Positions 10,253-18,879 of a DNA stretch of 64,000 nucleotides are shown one piece after another. The position numbers were made by a program, and so were the translations under genes. The notes under the pieces were generated by a model that saw only the letters and a list, made by a program, of their open reading frames with translations, did not search any database and was not told the origin of the DNA. Source of the stretch: Nocardioides anomalus (GTDB lineage Bacteria; Actinomycetota; Actinomycetes; Propionibacteriales; Nocardioidaceae). The stretch spans positions 2,790,001 to 2,854,000 of the forward strand of contig NZ_CP049257.1 in assembly GCF_011046535.1 (NCBI RefSeq), in the 5' to 3' direction. Position 1 is the first letter of the stretch. Every line of letters begins with the position of its first letter.

Positions 10253-11817
10253 GCGAGCCCCTCTCCCAGCTGGCGACGGAGCTCCTGCTTGTGGATCTTG
10301 CCCGAGGCGTTGCGCGGGAACTCGTGCAGCGCGACGACCCGGGTGGGGACCTTGTAGCTGGCCAGGCGACCCCGGCAGTGCTCACGCAGCGCCTCGACCG
10401 TCAGCGGTGCCGCACCGTCGCGGAGGACGACGACCGCGGTCACGACCTGCCCCCACTGGGCGTCGGGCTCGCCGACCACGGCGATCTCCTCGACGTCCTC
10501 GTGTGCGCCGACGACGTCCTCGATCTCGACCGGGTAGACGTTCTCGCCGCCGCGGATGATCATGTCGTCCGCACGGCCGGCCAGGTGCAGGTAGCCCTCC
10601 TCGTCCTTCCAGGCCAGGTCCCCGGCGATGAACCAGCCGTCGCGGACCGCCCGGGCCGTGAGCTCGGGCTGGCCGAGGTAGCCGCTCATCACCGTGTCGC
10701 CGCGGCTGGCGATCTCGCCGACCTCGCCGTCGCGGACCTCGTTCCCCTCCGGGTCGAGCAGCCGCACGTCGCAACCGAAGGCCGGCTTGCCGATGGAGCC
10801 GAGCAGCCACTCCTCGCCGGCCAGGGCGCGCCGGTGGTCCTCGGGCCGCAGGGTCAGCTGGCCACCGGCCTCGGTCCCGGCCCCGAAGCCGTTGTGCAGG
10901 TCGCAGTCGAAGACCTCGCTCATCCGCCGGATGACCGATGTCGGCATCGGCGCTCCGCCGTACATGATCGAGCGGAGGCCGGCGTAGTCGGCGTCGGTGA
11001 CCCGTGGGTGGCCGAGCAGCTGGATGATCATGCTCGGCACGAGCATCGCCTCGGTCACCCGCCCGGACTGCAGCCAGTGCAGCGCCGTCTCGAGCTCCCA
11101 CTGGGGCATGACCACGGAGCCGGCCGCCCGCGAGACGCCGTAGAGGACGTGGCCGAAGCCACCCGCGTGGAACAGCGGTGCCCCGGACATGAGCAGGTCG
11201 CCCGGGCGGACCCCCAGCTCGAGGGCGCCCGACTGGGTCACGGCCTTGATCATGCGCTGCGACTGCAGCACGCCCTTGGGCACGCCGGTGGTGCCGCTGG
11301 TGAAGGAGATCGACAGGATCTCCTCGTCGGTGGTCACCGACTCGATCTCGCCGCCGTCCTCGCCGCTGGCCAGGAAGTCCTCGTAGGTCGTCAGCCCGGC
11401 CTCGGTCTTGTCGAAGGCGATCCGCTCCTGCACGTGCGCGGCGGCCGCGGGGAAGCAGCCCTCGACGAGCTCCTCGTAGCGGGCGCTGAGGAAGATCAGC
11501 TTGGCCTGGCTCGCGGTCAGCACGGTCCGGAGCTCGGGCCCGGCGAGGCGGAAGTTCAGCGCGGCGTACGTCGCGCCGAGCTTCATGCAGGCCAGCACCA
11601 GCTCGACGTACTCCGGGGAGTCGACGGCCATGATCGCCACCCGGTCGCCGCGGCCGACCCCGGCGGCCCGCAGGGCCCGCACCAGCCGGGTCACGCGGGC
11701 GTCGACCTCGGCGAAGGTGCGCACCCGGCCGTCGGCGGCCACGAGGCAGTCGTTCCCGGGGAAGTAGCGCGCGTTCAGGGTCACCCAGTCGCCCGGGCAC
11801 AGCCTGGACAGTTGCAT
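10249..11817 (-). CDS. AMP-forming acyl-CoA synthetase
   Basis: The 522-residue protein belongs to the ANL superfamily and should activate a carboxylic acid to its CoA thioester. It shows the P-loop TSGTTGVPKG, the FGAGTEAGG region, the hinge GRADDMIIRGGENVYPVEIE and the C-terminal catalytic-lysine segment NASGKIHKQEL. The ATG at 11817 has GGGAG about 9 bp upstream; a GTG directly before it is an alternative. An ATG at 11871 was rejected because it would lie inside operator C. As first gene of the five-gene operon it probably performs the entry step of the pathway. Substrate not deducible. Confidence 0.92.
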   Translation of the reverse strand: MQLSRLCPGDWVTLNARYFPGNDCLVAADGRVRTFAEVDARVTRLVRALRAAGVGRGDRVAIMAVDSPEYVELVLACMKLGATYAALNFRLAGPELRTVLTASQAKLIFLSARYEELVEGCFPAAAAHVQERIAFDKTEAGLTTYEDFLASGEDGGEIESVTTDEEILSISFTSGTTGVPKGVLQSQRMIKAVTQSGALELGVRPGDLLMSGAPLFHAGGFGHVLYGVSRAAGSVVMPQWELETALHWLQSGRVTEAMLVPSMIIQLLGHPRVTDADYAGLRSIMYGGAPMPTSVIRRMSEVFDCDLHNGFGAGTEAGGQLTLRPEDHRRALAGEEWLLGSIGKPAFGCDVRLLDPEGNEVRDGEVGEIASRGDTVMSGYLGQPELTARAVRDGWFIAGDLAWKDEEGYLHLAGRADDMIIRGGENVYPVEIEDVVGAHEDVEEIAVVGEPDAQWGQVVTAVVVLRDGAAPLTVEALREHCRGRLASYKVPTRVVALHEFPRNASGKIHKQELRRQLGEGLA

Positions 11818-11861
11818 CACGTGTCGCTCCCGTTCACGTGCCGCCGGCGAGTCGGCCGCAC

Positions 11862-11880
11862 TTCTGAACATTATTCAGAA
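11862..11880. promoter_or_regulatory. Operator C, TCTGA-N7-TCAGA family
   Basis: TTCTGAACATTATTCAGAA is a perfect inverted repeat with 7-bp arms (TTCTGAA/TTCAGAA) and a 5-bp centre; in the family alignment it is TCTGA-N7-TCAGA. It lies 45 bp upstream of the acyl-CoA synthetase start, where repressor binding would block the promoter of the five-gene operon. Confidence 0.78.
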
Positions 11881-11940
11881 AGTCCCGGCGACGGCAAGAG
11901 CGGATCGCGCGGGAAGCGCCGGGACCGCTCACCCCGTCGA

Positions 11941-11959
11941 CTCTGAGGGTTCATCAGGG
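11941..11959. promoter_or_regulatory. Operator D, TCTGA-N7-TCAGG, upstream of tetR
   Basis: CTCTGAGGGTTCATCAGGG is the least symmetric copy (TCAGG in place of TCAGA), but it keeps the 7-bp spacing and shares GGTTCATCAG with operator A. It lies 85 bp before the TetR-family start codon, consistent with weaker autoregulation. Confidence 0.6.
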
Positions 11960-12044
11960 CATCGGGCCGACCAGGGTCTAGCATCCCTCCTGGACGTCAG
12001 GGCCTGCGCGGCAGGCCGTGGCAGAGGAAGGGGGCGGTGAGCGC

Positions 12045-12797
12045 ATGACCAGTGCCGACAGCATCGGGACCGACGAGGAGCCCCCGCGGCTCAACCGGTT
12101 GATCCAGGCCGCGGAGGAGATCCGACTCGCCGTACGCCGACAGGACGGTCGCGAGACCCCGGTCGGACCGCGCGCGCTGCGCACGCGGGGCAAGCTCCTG
12201 GAGGCGGCGGCACGGTTGTTCGCCGAGCGCGGCTACGTCAACACCTCGCTCAACGACCTGGCCCAGGAGGCCGGGGTCAGCCTGCCGACGATCTACCAGT
12301 ACTTCGCCGACCGCAACGACATCGTCGCCACCCTGGCTGCGGACCACGCGCTCGGCATGCTCCAGGCCGGGGCCGACGACTGGGACCCCACCGCGGGCCG
12401 CCTCGGGCTGCGCCGGGCCATCGCGGCCCTGGTCAACCTCTACTCGCAGAGCAGCCCGTTCTTCTCCATCTGGGAGGTGGCCAGCCACGTCGACGACCGG
12501 CTGTCGCAGCTGCGGGCCGACTTCGAGAGCCAGTTCCGCGAGGGCTTCGCGCGCAAGATGCGCAAGGGGATGGAGCTCGGCTACGTCCGCTCGACCCAGG
12601 ACCCGCACGAGCTGGCCCGCGCCATGAACCTCATGGTCCAGGGCTACTGCTCCGACGTCTTCGTGGTCGGCCCGCGCCGCGGCGAGGAGGCTCCCCCGGT
12701 GGACGACATCGTGGACCTGCTCACCGGGCTGTGGGCCGACGCCATCGGCCTCCAGGAGCGGCCGGACCGGGTCGAGGACCAGCCGGCCGGCTCCTGA
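12045..12797 (+). CDS. TetR family transcriptional regulator
   Basis: The 250-residue protein has a helix-turn-helix at about residues 50-95 (RTRGKLLEAAARLFAERGYV, then LAQEAGVSLPTIYQYFADRNDI), preceded by an unusual N-terminal arm of about 45 residues. The rest is the ligand-binding domain. The ATG at 12045 is preferred; an in-frame GTG at 12018 would add nine residues. It stands between the synthetase operon and the CoA-transferase operon, with operator D upstream. It is the most economical candidate for binding all five TCTGA-N7-TCAGA sites, probably derepressed by an acyl-CoA of the pathway (inference from FadR/KstR-like TetR systems). Confidence 0.9.
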   Translation: MTSADSIGTDEEPPRLNRLIQAAEEIRLAVRRQDGRETPVGPRALRTRGKLLEAAARLFAERGYVNTSLNDLAQEAGVSLPTIYQYFADRNDIVATLAADHALGMLQAGADDWDPTAGRLGLRRAIAALVNLYSQSSPFFSIWEVASHVDDRLSQLRADFESQFREGFARKMRKGMELGYVRSTQDPHELARAMNLMVQGYCSDVFVVGPRRGEEAPPVDDIVDLLTGLWADAIGLQERPDRVEDQPAGS

Positions 12798-12812
12798 AGG
12801 CGTCCGCCCCGT

Positions 12813-13112
12813 TCAGACGGTGCGGCTCTTCTCCACGGTGTGCAGCACGACGCGCTGGGCGTCGACCAGGTCGCGCGCCAGCGCGTCGAAGGCGAGGAAG
12901 TGCTCACTCTGCGCGTGGGCGCCGATCGCCGCCAGGTCCTGCCACTCCTCGACGAAGACGAACTGGTCCTCGTCGAGCACCTCGCGGTAGCAGGAGTACG
13001 CCACGCAGCCCGGCTCGTCGGCGGTGGTGCGGGCGATGACCTCGCGCGCCGCCGCGGCGAACTCGTCGGCCGCACCGGGTCGCACGTGGAAGTAGGCGGT
13101 CGCGAGGATCAT
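12813..13112 (-). CDS. ABM-domain (antibiotic biosynthesis monooxygenase-like) protein
   Basis: This 99-residue single-domain protein has the ferredoxin-like ABM pattern: an N-terminal ATAYFHVRPGAADEF strand-helix, a central EEPGC-like segment (DEPGCVAYSCYRE), FVFVEEWQDLAAIGAH and a C-terminal FDALARDLVD. Such proteins are cofactor-free monooxygenases, dimeric isomerases or small accessory proteins. Its ATG overlaps the stop of the carboxymuconolactone-decarboxylase-like gene (ATGA), and it closes the operon that starts with the CoA transferase. Function within the pathway unknown. Confidence 0.85.
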   Translation of the reverse strand: MILATAYFHVRPGAADEFAAAAREVIARTTADEPGCVAYSCYREVLDEDQFVFVEEWQDLAAIGAHAQSEHFLAFDALARDLVDAQRVVLHTVEKSRTV

Positions 13113-13750
13113 GCGTCCCGGCCCGCGATGTCCAGGTCGCCCTCGGCGTAGCCCTCGGGGGCCGCCACCTCGACCACGGGCTCGTCCCGGTCGTCGAACT
13201 CCACCCGCAGGGCGCGCGCCATGACGGCGTGCTGGACGTAGAGCGAGGTGATGTAGGTCAGCTCGAGGATCTGCACGTCGTCGAGGTGCTCGCGGAGGGC
13301 GTCGAAGACGCCGTCCGGCACGCGGCCACCGTCGCCGGCCAGCGCGTCGGCGTAGGCCAGCACCGCGCGCTCGACCGGGGTGAAGAGGTCGGAGACCTGC
13401 CAGTGCGGGATGGCCTCGACCTTGTCGGCGCTCACCCCGTTGGCCCGGGCCGCCTTCGCGTGCTGGGAGAAGACGAACTGGCTGCCCGAGCGCCACCCGG
13501 CGCGGGTCTGCCCCAGCTCGCGCAGGTCACCCGGCAGCCGGCGCTTCGGGCTCTGGTAGAGCGCGAAGCCTCGGATCGCGTGCTTGAGCACGTCGGGCGA
13601 CAGGGCGAACACCGTCCACCAGTTGCCCGGCGTACCGGTCGCGGTGCCGGGCTCGGCGACCGGGTCCCGGTCGCCGAACAGCCGTTGGTAGGACCCGAGG
13701 ACGACCTCGTCGGTCGTGTCGGCGCGGGATACCTCGCTCAGTCGTGGCAC
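13109..13750 (-). CDS. Carboxymuconolactone decarboxylase (AhpD-like) family protein
   Basis: This 213-residue alpha-helical protein shows the family segment RELGQTRAGWRSGSQFVFSQ followed by His, then VEAIPHWQVSDLFTPVERAVLAYADAL. AhpD peroxidase members have a CxxC here; this protein does not, so it should not be a thiol peroxidase and is closer to the decarboxylase-like subgroup. Its GTG start overlaps the GntR gene by 13 bp. Co-occurrence with CaiB and ABM genes suggests a catabolic step on a cyclic or keto-acid intermediate, which is inference only. Confidence 0.85.
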   Translation of the reverse strand: MPRLSEVSRADTTDEVVLGSYQRLFGDRDPVAEPGTATGTPGNWWTVFALSPDVLKHAIRGFALYQSPKRRLPGDLRELGQTRAGWRSGSQFVFSQHAKAARANGVSADKVEAIPHWQVSDLFTPVERAVLAYADALAGDGGRVPDGVFDALREHLDDVQILELTYITSLYVQHAVMARALRVEFDDRDEPVVEVAAPEGYAEGDLDIAGRDA

Positions 13751-14481
13751 TGCGTGCTCCTGTCGTGGTGGGGATCGGTGTCGAACAGCGCGTCGACCGA
13801 GCCGCTGTGGGCCAGCCGCTCGAGCAGGACGTCGCGGCCCTGGTCGATGTGCTCGGCCATCAGCGCCTCGGCGCGTCCGGCGTCGGCCCCGGCGACCGCG
13901 GCGCGGATCAGCCGGTGGAACAGGTTGGACCGCTCCATCGCGGCCCGGTCGAAGTGGCGGAAGGCCTGGAACACCAGCGGCACGTCGGTGGCGCGGCGCA
14001 GCAGCACGCCGAGCCGCTCGTGGCGCGCCGCCTCGAGCACCGCCTGGTGGAACCGCGCGTTGGCGTCGTTGACCGTGCGGAGCGCGTCGGGGTCGCCGCC
14101 CGCGGCCCGGTCGGCGTGCTCGTCGAAGTCGGCGATGGCCTCGTCCATCCGCTCGAGGTCCGCGGGGCCGGCTCGGCCGACGGCCCGGTGCGCGGCGTAG
14201 GACTCCAGCCGGGCCCGCAGGTCGTAGAGGTCCTCCACCTCGCCCACGTCGATCGGACGGACCACCGCGCCGCGGTTGAGCGCGATGACCACCAGCCCCT
14301 CGGCCTCGAGGCTGCGCAGCGCCTCACGCACCGGCGTCCGCGACAGCTGCAGCTCGGTGGCGATCCGCTGCTCCTGGAGCCGCTCGCCCGGCCGGTAGCG
14401 ACCCTCGACGATGGCCTGCCGCAGCGCGACGTACGCCGGGGTGCGGTCGTCGTCGGCCGCGACCAGCCGCAGCCCGGTCAC
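13738..14481 (-). CDS. GntR family (FadR subfamily) transcriptional regulator
   Basis: This 247-residue regulator has a winged helix at about residues 12-75 (PGERLQEQRIATELQLSRTP, then VREALRSLEAEGLVV) and an all-helical FCD ligand-binding domain with metal-binding-type His residues in FHQAVLEAARH and FHRLIRAAV. The GTG start overlaps the CoA-transferase stop (GTGA), so the regulator is encoded inside the operon it may control. It is the second regulator of the island and could respond to a downstream intermediate. No typical FadR-type operator was noticed, so its target is unknown. Confidence 0.9.
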   Translation of the reverse strand: MTGLRLVAADDDRTPAYVALRQAIVEGRYRPGERLQEQRIATELQLSRTPVREALRSLEAEGLVVIALNRGAVVRPIDVGEVEDLYDLRARLESYAAHRAVGRAGPADLERMDEAIADFDEHADRAAGGDPDALRTVNDANARFHQAVLEAARHERLGVLLRRATDVPLVFQAFRHFDRAAMERSNLFHRLIRAAVAGADAGRAEALMAEHIDQGRDVLLERLAHSGSVDALFDTDPHHDRSTQCHD

Positions 14482-15632
14482 CGCTCCTCCTGGGCGAGCC
14501 GCGCCAGCACCTCGTCGGTGTGCTCCCCCAGCGCCGGGCCGACCCGGGTCACCTCGCCCGGGGTCCGCGAGAACTTCGGCACGACCCCGGCCATCGGGCC
14601 GTGGCGCACCCCGTCGACCTCGGGCCGGAGCACCATGTCGCGGGCCAGGTAGTGCGGGTCGCTCACCATGTCGGGGGCGGTGTAGATCTTCCCGGCTGGC
14701 ACGCCGCCCTCCGACAGCAGCCGGAGCAGCTCCTCGGTGCCGACCGTGCGCGTCCAGGCCTCGATCTGCTCGTCGAGCTCCGCGGCGTTGCTCCCGCGCG
14801 ACCCGTGGTCGACGTACCGCGGGTCGGCGGCGAGCTCGGGTCGGCCCATCACCTGGCACAGCCGGGCGAAGACCGCGTCGGCGTTGGCCGCGATGAGGAC
14901 CTCGGTGCCCTCGGCCGAGGTGTAGACGTTCGACGGCGCGACTCCGGGCAGCACGCTGCCGGAGCGCTGCCGGACCACGCCGGCGCGCTCGAAGTCCACC
15001 ATCGTCGACTCCATCAGCGCCGCGACCGCCTCGTAGATCGCCACGTCGACCTCCTGGCCGGCGCCGCTGCGGCCGCGCTCGACCAGGGCGGCCAGTGTGC
15101 CGATCACCGCGAACACCGCGGCCAGCGAGTCACCCAGGCTCACCCCGGCGCGACTCGAGCGCCGGTCCGGGTCGCCGGTGGTGTGCCGGATCCCGCCCAT
15201 CGCCTCGCCGACACTGCCGAACCCGGCGTCACCGGAGCGCGGGCCGCTCTGCCCGAACCCCGACACGTGGACCACCACGATCCCCGGGTTGAGGGCGCGG
15301 AGGTCGTCGTACCCCAGACCCCAGCGGGCCAGCGTCCCCGGCCGGAAGTTCTCGAGCACCACGTCGCACTGCGCGGCGATGCGCCGCACGACGTCGCGGC
15401 CCTCGTCGGTGCGCACGTCGACCGCGACCGACTTCTTGCCGCGCGCGATGGCCGGCCACCACAGGCTCTGGCCGTCCACCGTGATGCCCCAGCGGCGCAT
15501 CGGGTCGCCGCTTCCCGGCAGCTCGACCTTGACCACCTCGGCCCCGTAGTCGGCCAGCAGCTGACCCGCGAAGGGGCCGGCGATCAGGCTGCCCAGCTCC
15601 AGCACCCGCACACCCTCCAGCGGACCGCTCAC
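14478..15632 (-). CDS. CaiB/BaiF family CoA transferase
   Basis: This 384-residue class III CoA transferase starts with GVRVLELGSLIAGPFAGQLL, has DVVLENFRPGTLARWGLGYD, and shows the active-site Asp in SLGDSLAA (about residue 168). It moves CoA between acids by an aspartyl-CoA thioester. The GTG at 15632 is chosen because the earlier ATG (15692) would place operator E within the gene. Only 12 bp separate operator E from the start and no clear ribosome site is visible, so the transcript may be leaderless or nearly so. First gene of the operon with GntR, CMD and ABM genes. Confidence 0.9.
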   Translation of the reverse strand: MSGPLEGVRVLELGSLIAGPFAGQLLADYGAEVVKVELPGSGDPMRRWGITVDGQSLWWPAIARGKKSVAVDVRTDEGRDVVRRIAAQCDVVLENFRPGTLARWGLGYDDLRALNPGIVVVHVSGFGQSGPRSGDAGFGSVGEAMGGIRHTTGDPDRRSSRAGVSLGDSLAAVFAVIGTLAALVERGRSGAGQEVDVAIYEAVAALMESTMVDFERAGVVRQRSGSVLPGVAPSNVYTSAEGTEVLIAANADAVFARLCQVMGRPELAADPRYVDHGSRGSNAAELDEQIEAWTRTVGTEELLRLLSEGGVPAGKIYTAPDMVSDPHYLARDMVLRPEVDGVRHGPMAGVVPKFSRTPGEVTRVGPALGEHTDEVLARLAQEER

Positions 15633-15644
15633 GCAGGCAGTTCT

Positions 15645-15663
15645 ATCTGAATGAACATCAGAT
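15645..15663. promoter_or_regulatory. Operator E, TCTGA-N7-TCAGA family
   Basis: ATCTGAATGAACATCAGAT has perfect 6-bp arms and a 7-bp centre, placed 12 bp upstream of the CoA-transferase GTG. Bound protein here would cover the transcription start. It is the outermost copy of the five. Confidence 0.77.
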
Positions 15664-15780
15664 TGTCCACAATCCTGCGCGATCGCCGGCATGTTCCCTG
15701 TCCCGCCGCCCGGATGATCGACGATCCTGGCCTCCGGCCGACGGGGCTGACTGGGCGCGGTGCTGGGGTACAGGGACAGC

Positions 15781-16392
15781 GTGAGACCGGTCCGGATCGC
15801 CCTGTCGAACGACTACCACGTCGTCATCGCCGGCGTCGCCACCATCCTCGCGCAGTACGCCGACCAGGTGCGGGTCGTCGAGCTGACCACCGACCGGGAG
15901 ATCGAGGAGCCGGTGGACGTGATCCTCTACGACACGTTCGGGCGGCTCGCGGGCGACGACGAGAAGCTCGAGCGGATCGTGGCCGAGAACGACGCCAAGG
16001 TGGTGGTCTACAGCTGGCAGGCCTACCCGGTGGACGCCGCGATGGCGCAGGGCGCGGCCGGCTACATCCACAAGGGGCTGCCGCCCGAGGAACTGGTGGC
16101 GGCGATCCTGGCCATCCACCGCGGTGAGTACGCTGAGTCGCCGGTCCCGGAGGCCGACGAGGAGGAGAGCGTGCCGACCTGGCCCGGGCAGGAGCACGGG
16201 CTGAGCGCGCGGGAGTCGGAGATGCTGGGCTTCATCGCCCGGGGGCTGACCAACGAGCAGATCGCGTCCAGCGCCTTCCTGAGCGTCAACACGGTCAAGA
16301 CCTACATCCGCACCGGCTACCGCAAGATCGGCGTCCGCTCGCGCGGGCAGGCCGTGCGGTGGGCGCTGACGCACGGCTTCGAGCCGGACTAG
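15781..16392 (+). CDS. LuxR-type (NarL-like) response regulator
   Basis: The 203-residue protein has an N-terminal receiver-like domain (RIALSNDYHVVIAGVATIL; VDVILYDTFG with the Asp where the phosphoacceptor usually lies; YIHKGLPPEEL) and a C-terminal GerE helix-turn-helix (LSARESEMLGFIARGLTNEQ, SVNTVKTYIRTGYRKIG). No kinase gene is adjacent. The GTG at 15781 has AGGGA upstream and fits the domain start. It resembles the regulator at 24106 closely in the DNA-binding domain, so the two are paralogues. The acidic pair usual near the receiver N-terminus reads SND, so phosphorylation is uncertain. Confidence 0.88.
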   Translation: MRPVRIALSNDYHVVIAGVATILAQYADQVRVVELTTDREIEEPVDVILYDTFGRLAGDDEKLERIVAENDAKVVVYSWQAYPVDAAMAQGAAGYIHKGLPPEELVAAILAIHRGEYAESPVPEADEEESVPTWPGQEHGLSARESEMLGFIARGLTNEQIASSAFLSVNTVKTYIRTGYRKIGVRSRGQAVRWALTHGFEPD

Positions 16393-16393
16393 C

Positions 16394-16999
16394 GTGCGCC
16401 TCGCCCTCGTCGGCGACTCGATCGCCTGGGGCGTGGGCGCGTCCGCGGAGGCCGACCGACTCGGCCCGCGCCTGGCGCGGGCCCTCGAGGCGCGCGGCAC
16501 GACCACCGAGACCCACGTCTACGCCGTCCCGGGGGCGCGCAGCAGCAGCCTCGCGGCGCAGGTCCAGCGCGCCGTCGCCTGGCCGCCCGAGCTGACCGTG
16601 GTCGTCATCGGTGCCAACGACCTGACGCACCTGCAGCCCGTGGCCGAGGCCGCGGCCGCGCTGGGCGAGGCGGTGCGCCGGCTGCGCGAGGTCGGCAGCG
16701 AGGTGGTGGTCGCCCCCGCTCCTGACCTCAGCATGGTGCCGCACGTGCCGGCGCCGCTGCGCCCCCTCGTCCAGGTCGCCAGCGCCGAGATGCGCGCCCG
16801 GCAGAGCGAGGTCGCCCTCGCCCTCGGCGCCCGTGTCGCCGACGCCGACGGCGCCACGTCGCGTGCCTTCCACGACGATCCGGGCCGGATGTTCGCCGCC
16901 GACCGCTTCCACCCGTCCAGCGCCGGCTACGCCGTCATCGCCGCCGCCCTGCTACCCGAGGTCCTGGCCGCGGCCGGCGACGCCGGCGCGCCCATGTAA
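16394..16999 (+). CDS. SGNH/GDSL hydrolase family protein
   Basis: This 201-residue esterase/lipase-fold protein carries block I GDSIAWG (nucleophile Ser9), block III GAND, and block V DRFHPSSAGY with the catalytic Asp and His. There is no signal peptide, so it probably acts in the cytoplasm. It starts one base after the LuxR-type stop codon and its own TAA stop lies inside the 78-bp palindrome that follows. Substrate (acyl ester type) unknown. Confidence 0.9.
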   Translation: MRLALVGDSIAWGVGASAEADRLGPRLARALEARGTTTETHVYAVPGARSSSLAAQVQRAVAWPPELTVVVIGANDLTHLQPVAEAAAALGEAVRRLREVGSEVVVAPAPDLSMVPHVPAPLRPLVQVASAEMRARQSEVALALGARVADADGATSRAFHDDPGRMFAADRFHPSSAGYAVIAAALLPEVLAAAGDAGAPM

Positions 17000-17068
17000 C
17001 GCTCAGTTACCGGTACTCCCGACCCGTTGCAACGGGTCGGGAGTACCGGTAACTGAGCGTTACATGGG
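16991..17068. repeat. Long palindrome, copy 1 of a three-copy family (terminator-like)
   Basis: Reading outward from the centre between 17029 and 17030, every base pairs, giving a perfect 78-bp inverted repeat. The outer part reads TGTAACGCTCAGTTACC and the inner part CGACCCGTTGC. It separates two convergent genes, and its TAA (16997-16999) is the stop codon of the SGNH hydrolase gene. Copies at 35504 and 57913 share outer and inner blocks but differ in the middle with matching changes in both arms. A bidirectional intrinsic terminator or a REP-like mobile palindrome are both possible. Confidence 0.9.
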
Positions 17069-17088
17069 GGGTGGGGCCGAGCAGGCGG

Positions 17089-17583
17089 CTACTGCAGGCC
17101 CGAGCGGACCGACGTGATGCGCGAGGTGTTGAAGCCGAGCCAGTGCATGCGGCCGACGTACCGCGCGTGCTCGATCTTGAGGCAGCGGTCGGCGACGACC
17201 GTCACGCCGCCCTGCTCGGCGATGCGGAAGCCCTCGTCGTTGACCACGCCGAACTGGCACCACAGCGTGGGTGCGCCGATGGCCACGGTCTCCTCGGCGA
17301 TGCCGGGGAGGGCGTCGGGAGCGCGGAAGACGTCGACGATGTCGACGGGCTCGGGGATGTCGGCGAGGGAGGCGTAGCTCTTCTCGCCGAGGATCTCCGG
17401 CTCGCGCGGGTTGACCGGGATGACGCGGTAGCCGTGCCGCTTCAGGTAGTAGCCGACGAAGTGGCTGGCCCGGAGCTCGTTGCTCGAGAGACCGACCACC
17501 GCGATGGTCCTCGCCGAGTGCAGCACCCGCTGGATGGTCAGCGGGTCCTGGTAGCGCCCCAGGTCGAGCGCCGTGTCGGTCAC
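17089..17583 (-). CDS. CoA-binding domain protein (YccU-like)
   Basis: This 164-residue protein is a single CoA-binding Rossmann domain: IAVVGLSSNELRASHFVGYY, then YRVIPVNPREPEILGEKSY, VDIVDVFRAPD and LWCQFGVVNDEG. The family binds CoA or an acyl-CoA; its physiological role is poorly defined. GTG start overlaps the metY stop (GTGA), making it the last gene of a metX-metY-CoA-binding operon. Homologues are often seen next to sulfhydrylase genes in actinobacteria (from memory), so a link to sulfur metabolism is possible. Confidence 0.88.
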   Translation of the reverse strand: MTDTALDLGRYQDPLTIQRVLHSARTIAVVGLSSNELRASHFVGYYLKRHGYRVIPVNPREPEILGEKSYASLADIPEPVDIVDVFRAPDALPGIAEETVAIGAPTLWCQFGVVNDEGFRIAEQGGVTVVADRCLKIEHARYVGRMHWLGFNTSRITSVRSGLQ

Positions 17584-18875
17584 GACGCCAGCCCGTCGAG
17601 CGCGCGGGAGAGGTCCCAGATCAGGTCGTCGACCGACTCCAGCCCGACGGAGAGCCGGATGGTGCCGGGGCCGACGCCGCCGGCGGCGAGCTCGTCGTCG
17701 CTGAGCTGGCGGTGGGTGGTGCTGGCGGGGTGGATGACCAGGCTCTTGGCGTCGCCGACGTTGGCCAGGTGCGACCAGAGGGTGAGGTGGCCGATGAGCG
17801 AGGTGCCGCCGGTGCGGCCGCCGGCGGCGTCGAAGGAGAAGACCGCGCCGGCGCCGCGCGGGAGGTACTTCTCGACCAGGGCGGCGTACTTGCTGCCGGG
17901 CAGGCCGGGGTGGGTGACGTTGGAGGCCCGCGGGTGCTCGTCGAGGAAGGTCGCGATCGCGAGCGCATTGGTCACGTGGCGCTCCATCCGCAGCGACAGC
18001 GTCTCGAGCCCCTGCAGGAACAGGAACGCGTTGAACGGCGACATGGGGGCGCCGAGGTCGCGCAGGGTCTCGGCGCGCAGCTTCATGAGGTAGCCGTAGG
18101 TGCCGAAGGTCTCGTGGAACTGCAGCCCGTGGTACGCCGGCGACGGGTCGGCCACGACGGGGAACCGCCCGTTGCTCCAGTCGAACTCCCCGGAGTCCAC
18201 GACCACGCCACCGATGGAGGTGCCGTGGCCGCCGATGAACTTGGTGGCGGAGTGGATGACGATGTCGGCGCCCCACTCGATCGGCCGGCAGAGGTACGGC
18301 GTGGCGAAGGTGTTGTCGACCAGCAGCGGGATGCCGTGCTCGTGCGCGATGCTGGAGACCGTCTCGATGTCCAGGACGTTGCCGGCCGGGTTGCCGATGG
18401 TCTCGCCGAAGAATGCCTTGGTGTTGTCCTGCACCGCGGCCCGCCACGCCTCCGGGTCGTCGGGGTCGACCCAGGTCAGCTCGACGTTCATCTTGCGCAG
18501 CAGGTGCTTGAGCTGGTTGACCGAGCCGCCGTACAGCGCGGCCGAGGACACCACGTGGTCGCCGGGCACCAGCAGCGTGAACAGCGCGGCGGCCTGCGCG
18601 CCGAGACCGCTGGCGAAGGCCACGCCGCCGGCGGCGCCCTCGAGGTTGGCCACGCGCTCCTCGAGCACGGCGGTGGTCGGGTTCATGATCCGGGAGTAGG
18701 TGTTGCCGTACTCCTGGAGGTTGAAGTACGCCGCCGCCGACTCCGGGTCCTCGAAGACGTAGCTCGAGGTCTGGAAGATCGGCACCGCCCGCGCCCCGGT
18801 GTTGGGGTCGGGCCGCTGGCCGGCGTGCAGCTGCCGGGTCTCGAAGCCGAAGTCGTGGTCGGGTTCCTCGCTCAC
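17580..18875 (-). CDS. metY: O-acetylhomoserine sulfhydrylase
   Basis: This 431-residue Cys/Met-metabolism PLP enzyme forms homocysteine from O-acetylhomoserine and sulfide. It begins [20 protein letters not shown], contains SGLGAQAA, the strand [13 protein letters not shown] and the PLP-lysine motif [12 protein letters not shown], and has the length usual for MetY rather than the shorter MetB/MetC. It starts 4 bp after the metX stop. Direct sulfhydrylation of acetylhomoserine fits the upstream MetX. Confidence 0.95.
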   Translation of the reverse strand: MSEEPDHDFGFETRQLHAGQRPDPNTGARAVPIFQTSSYVFEDPESAAAYFNLQEYGNTYSRIMNPTTAVLEERVANLEGAAGGVAFASGLGAQAAALFTLLVPGDHVVSSAALYGGSVNQLKHLLRKMNVELTWVDPDDPEAWRAAVQDNTKAFFGETIGNPAGNVLDIETVSSIAHEHGIPLLVDNTFATPYLCRPIEWGADIVIHSATKFIGGHGTSIGGVVVDSGEFDWSNGRFPVVADPSPAYHGLQFHETFGTYGYLMKLRAETLRDLGAPMSPFNAFLFLQGLETLSLRMERHVTNALAIATFLDEHPRASNVTHPGLPGSKYAALVEKYLPRGAGAVFSFDAAGGRTGGTSLIGHLTLWSHLANVGDAKSLVIHPASTTHRQLSDDELAAGGVGPGTIRLSVGLESVDDLIWDLSRALDGLAS

Positions 18876-18879
18876 GTCC

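Noticed and set aside
12813..13496. 227-codon frame containing the ABM protein
   Set aside because: Only the last 99 codons (from the ATG at 13112) match a protein family; the first part is antisense-like filler overlapping the CMD gene.
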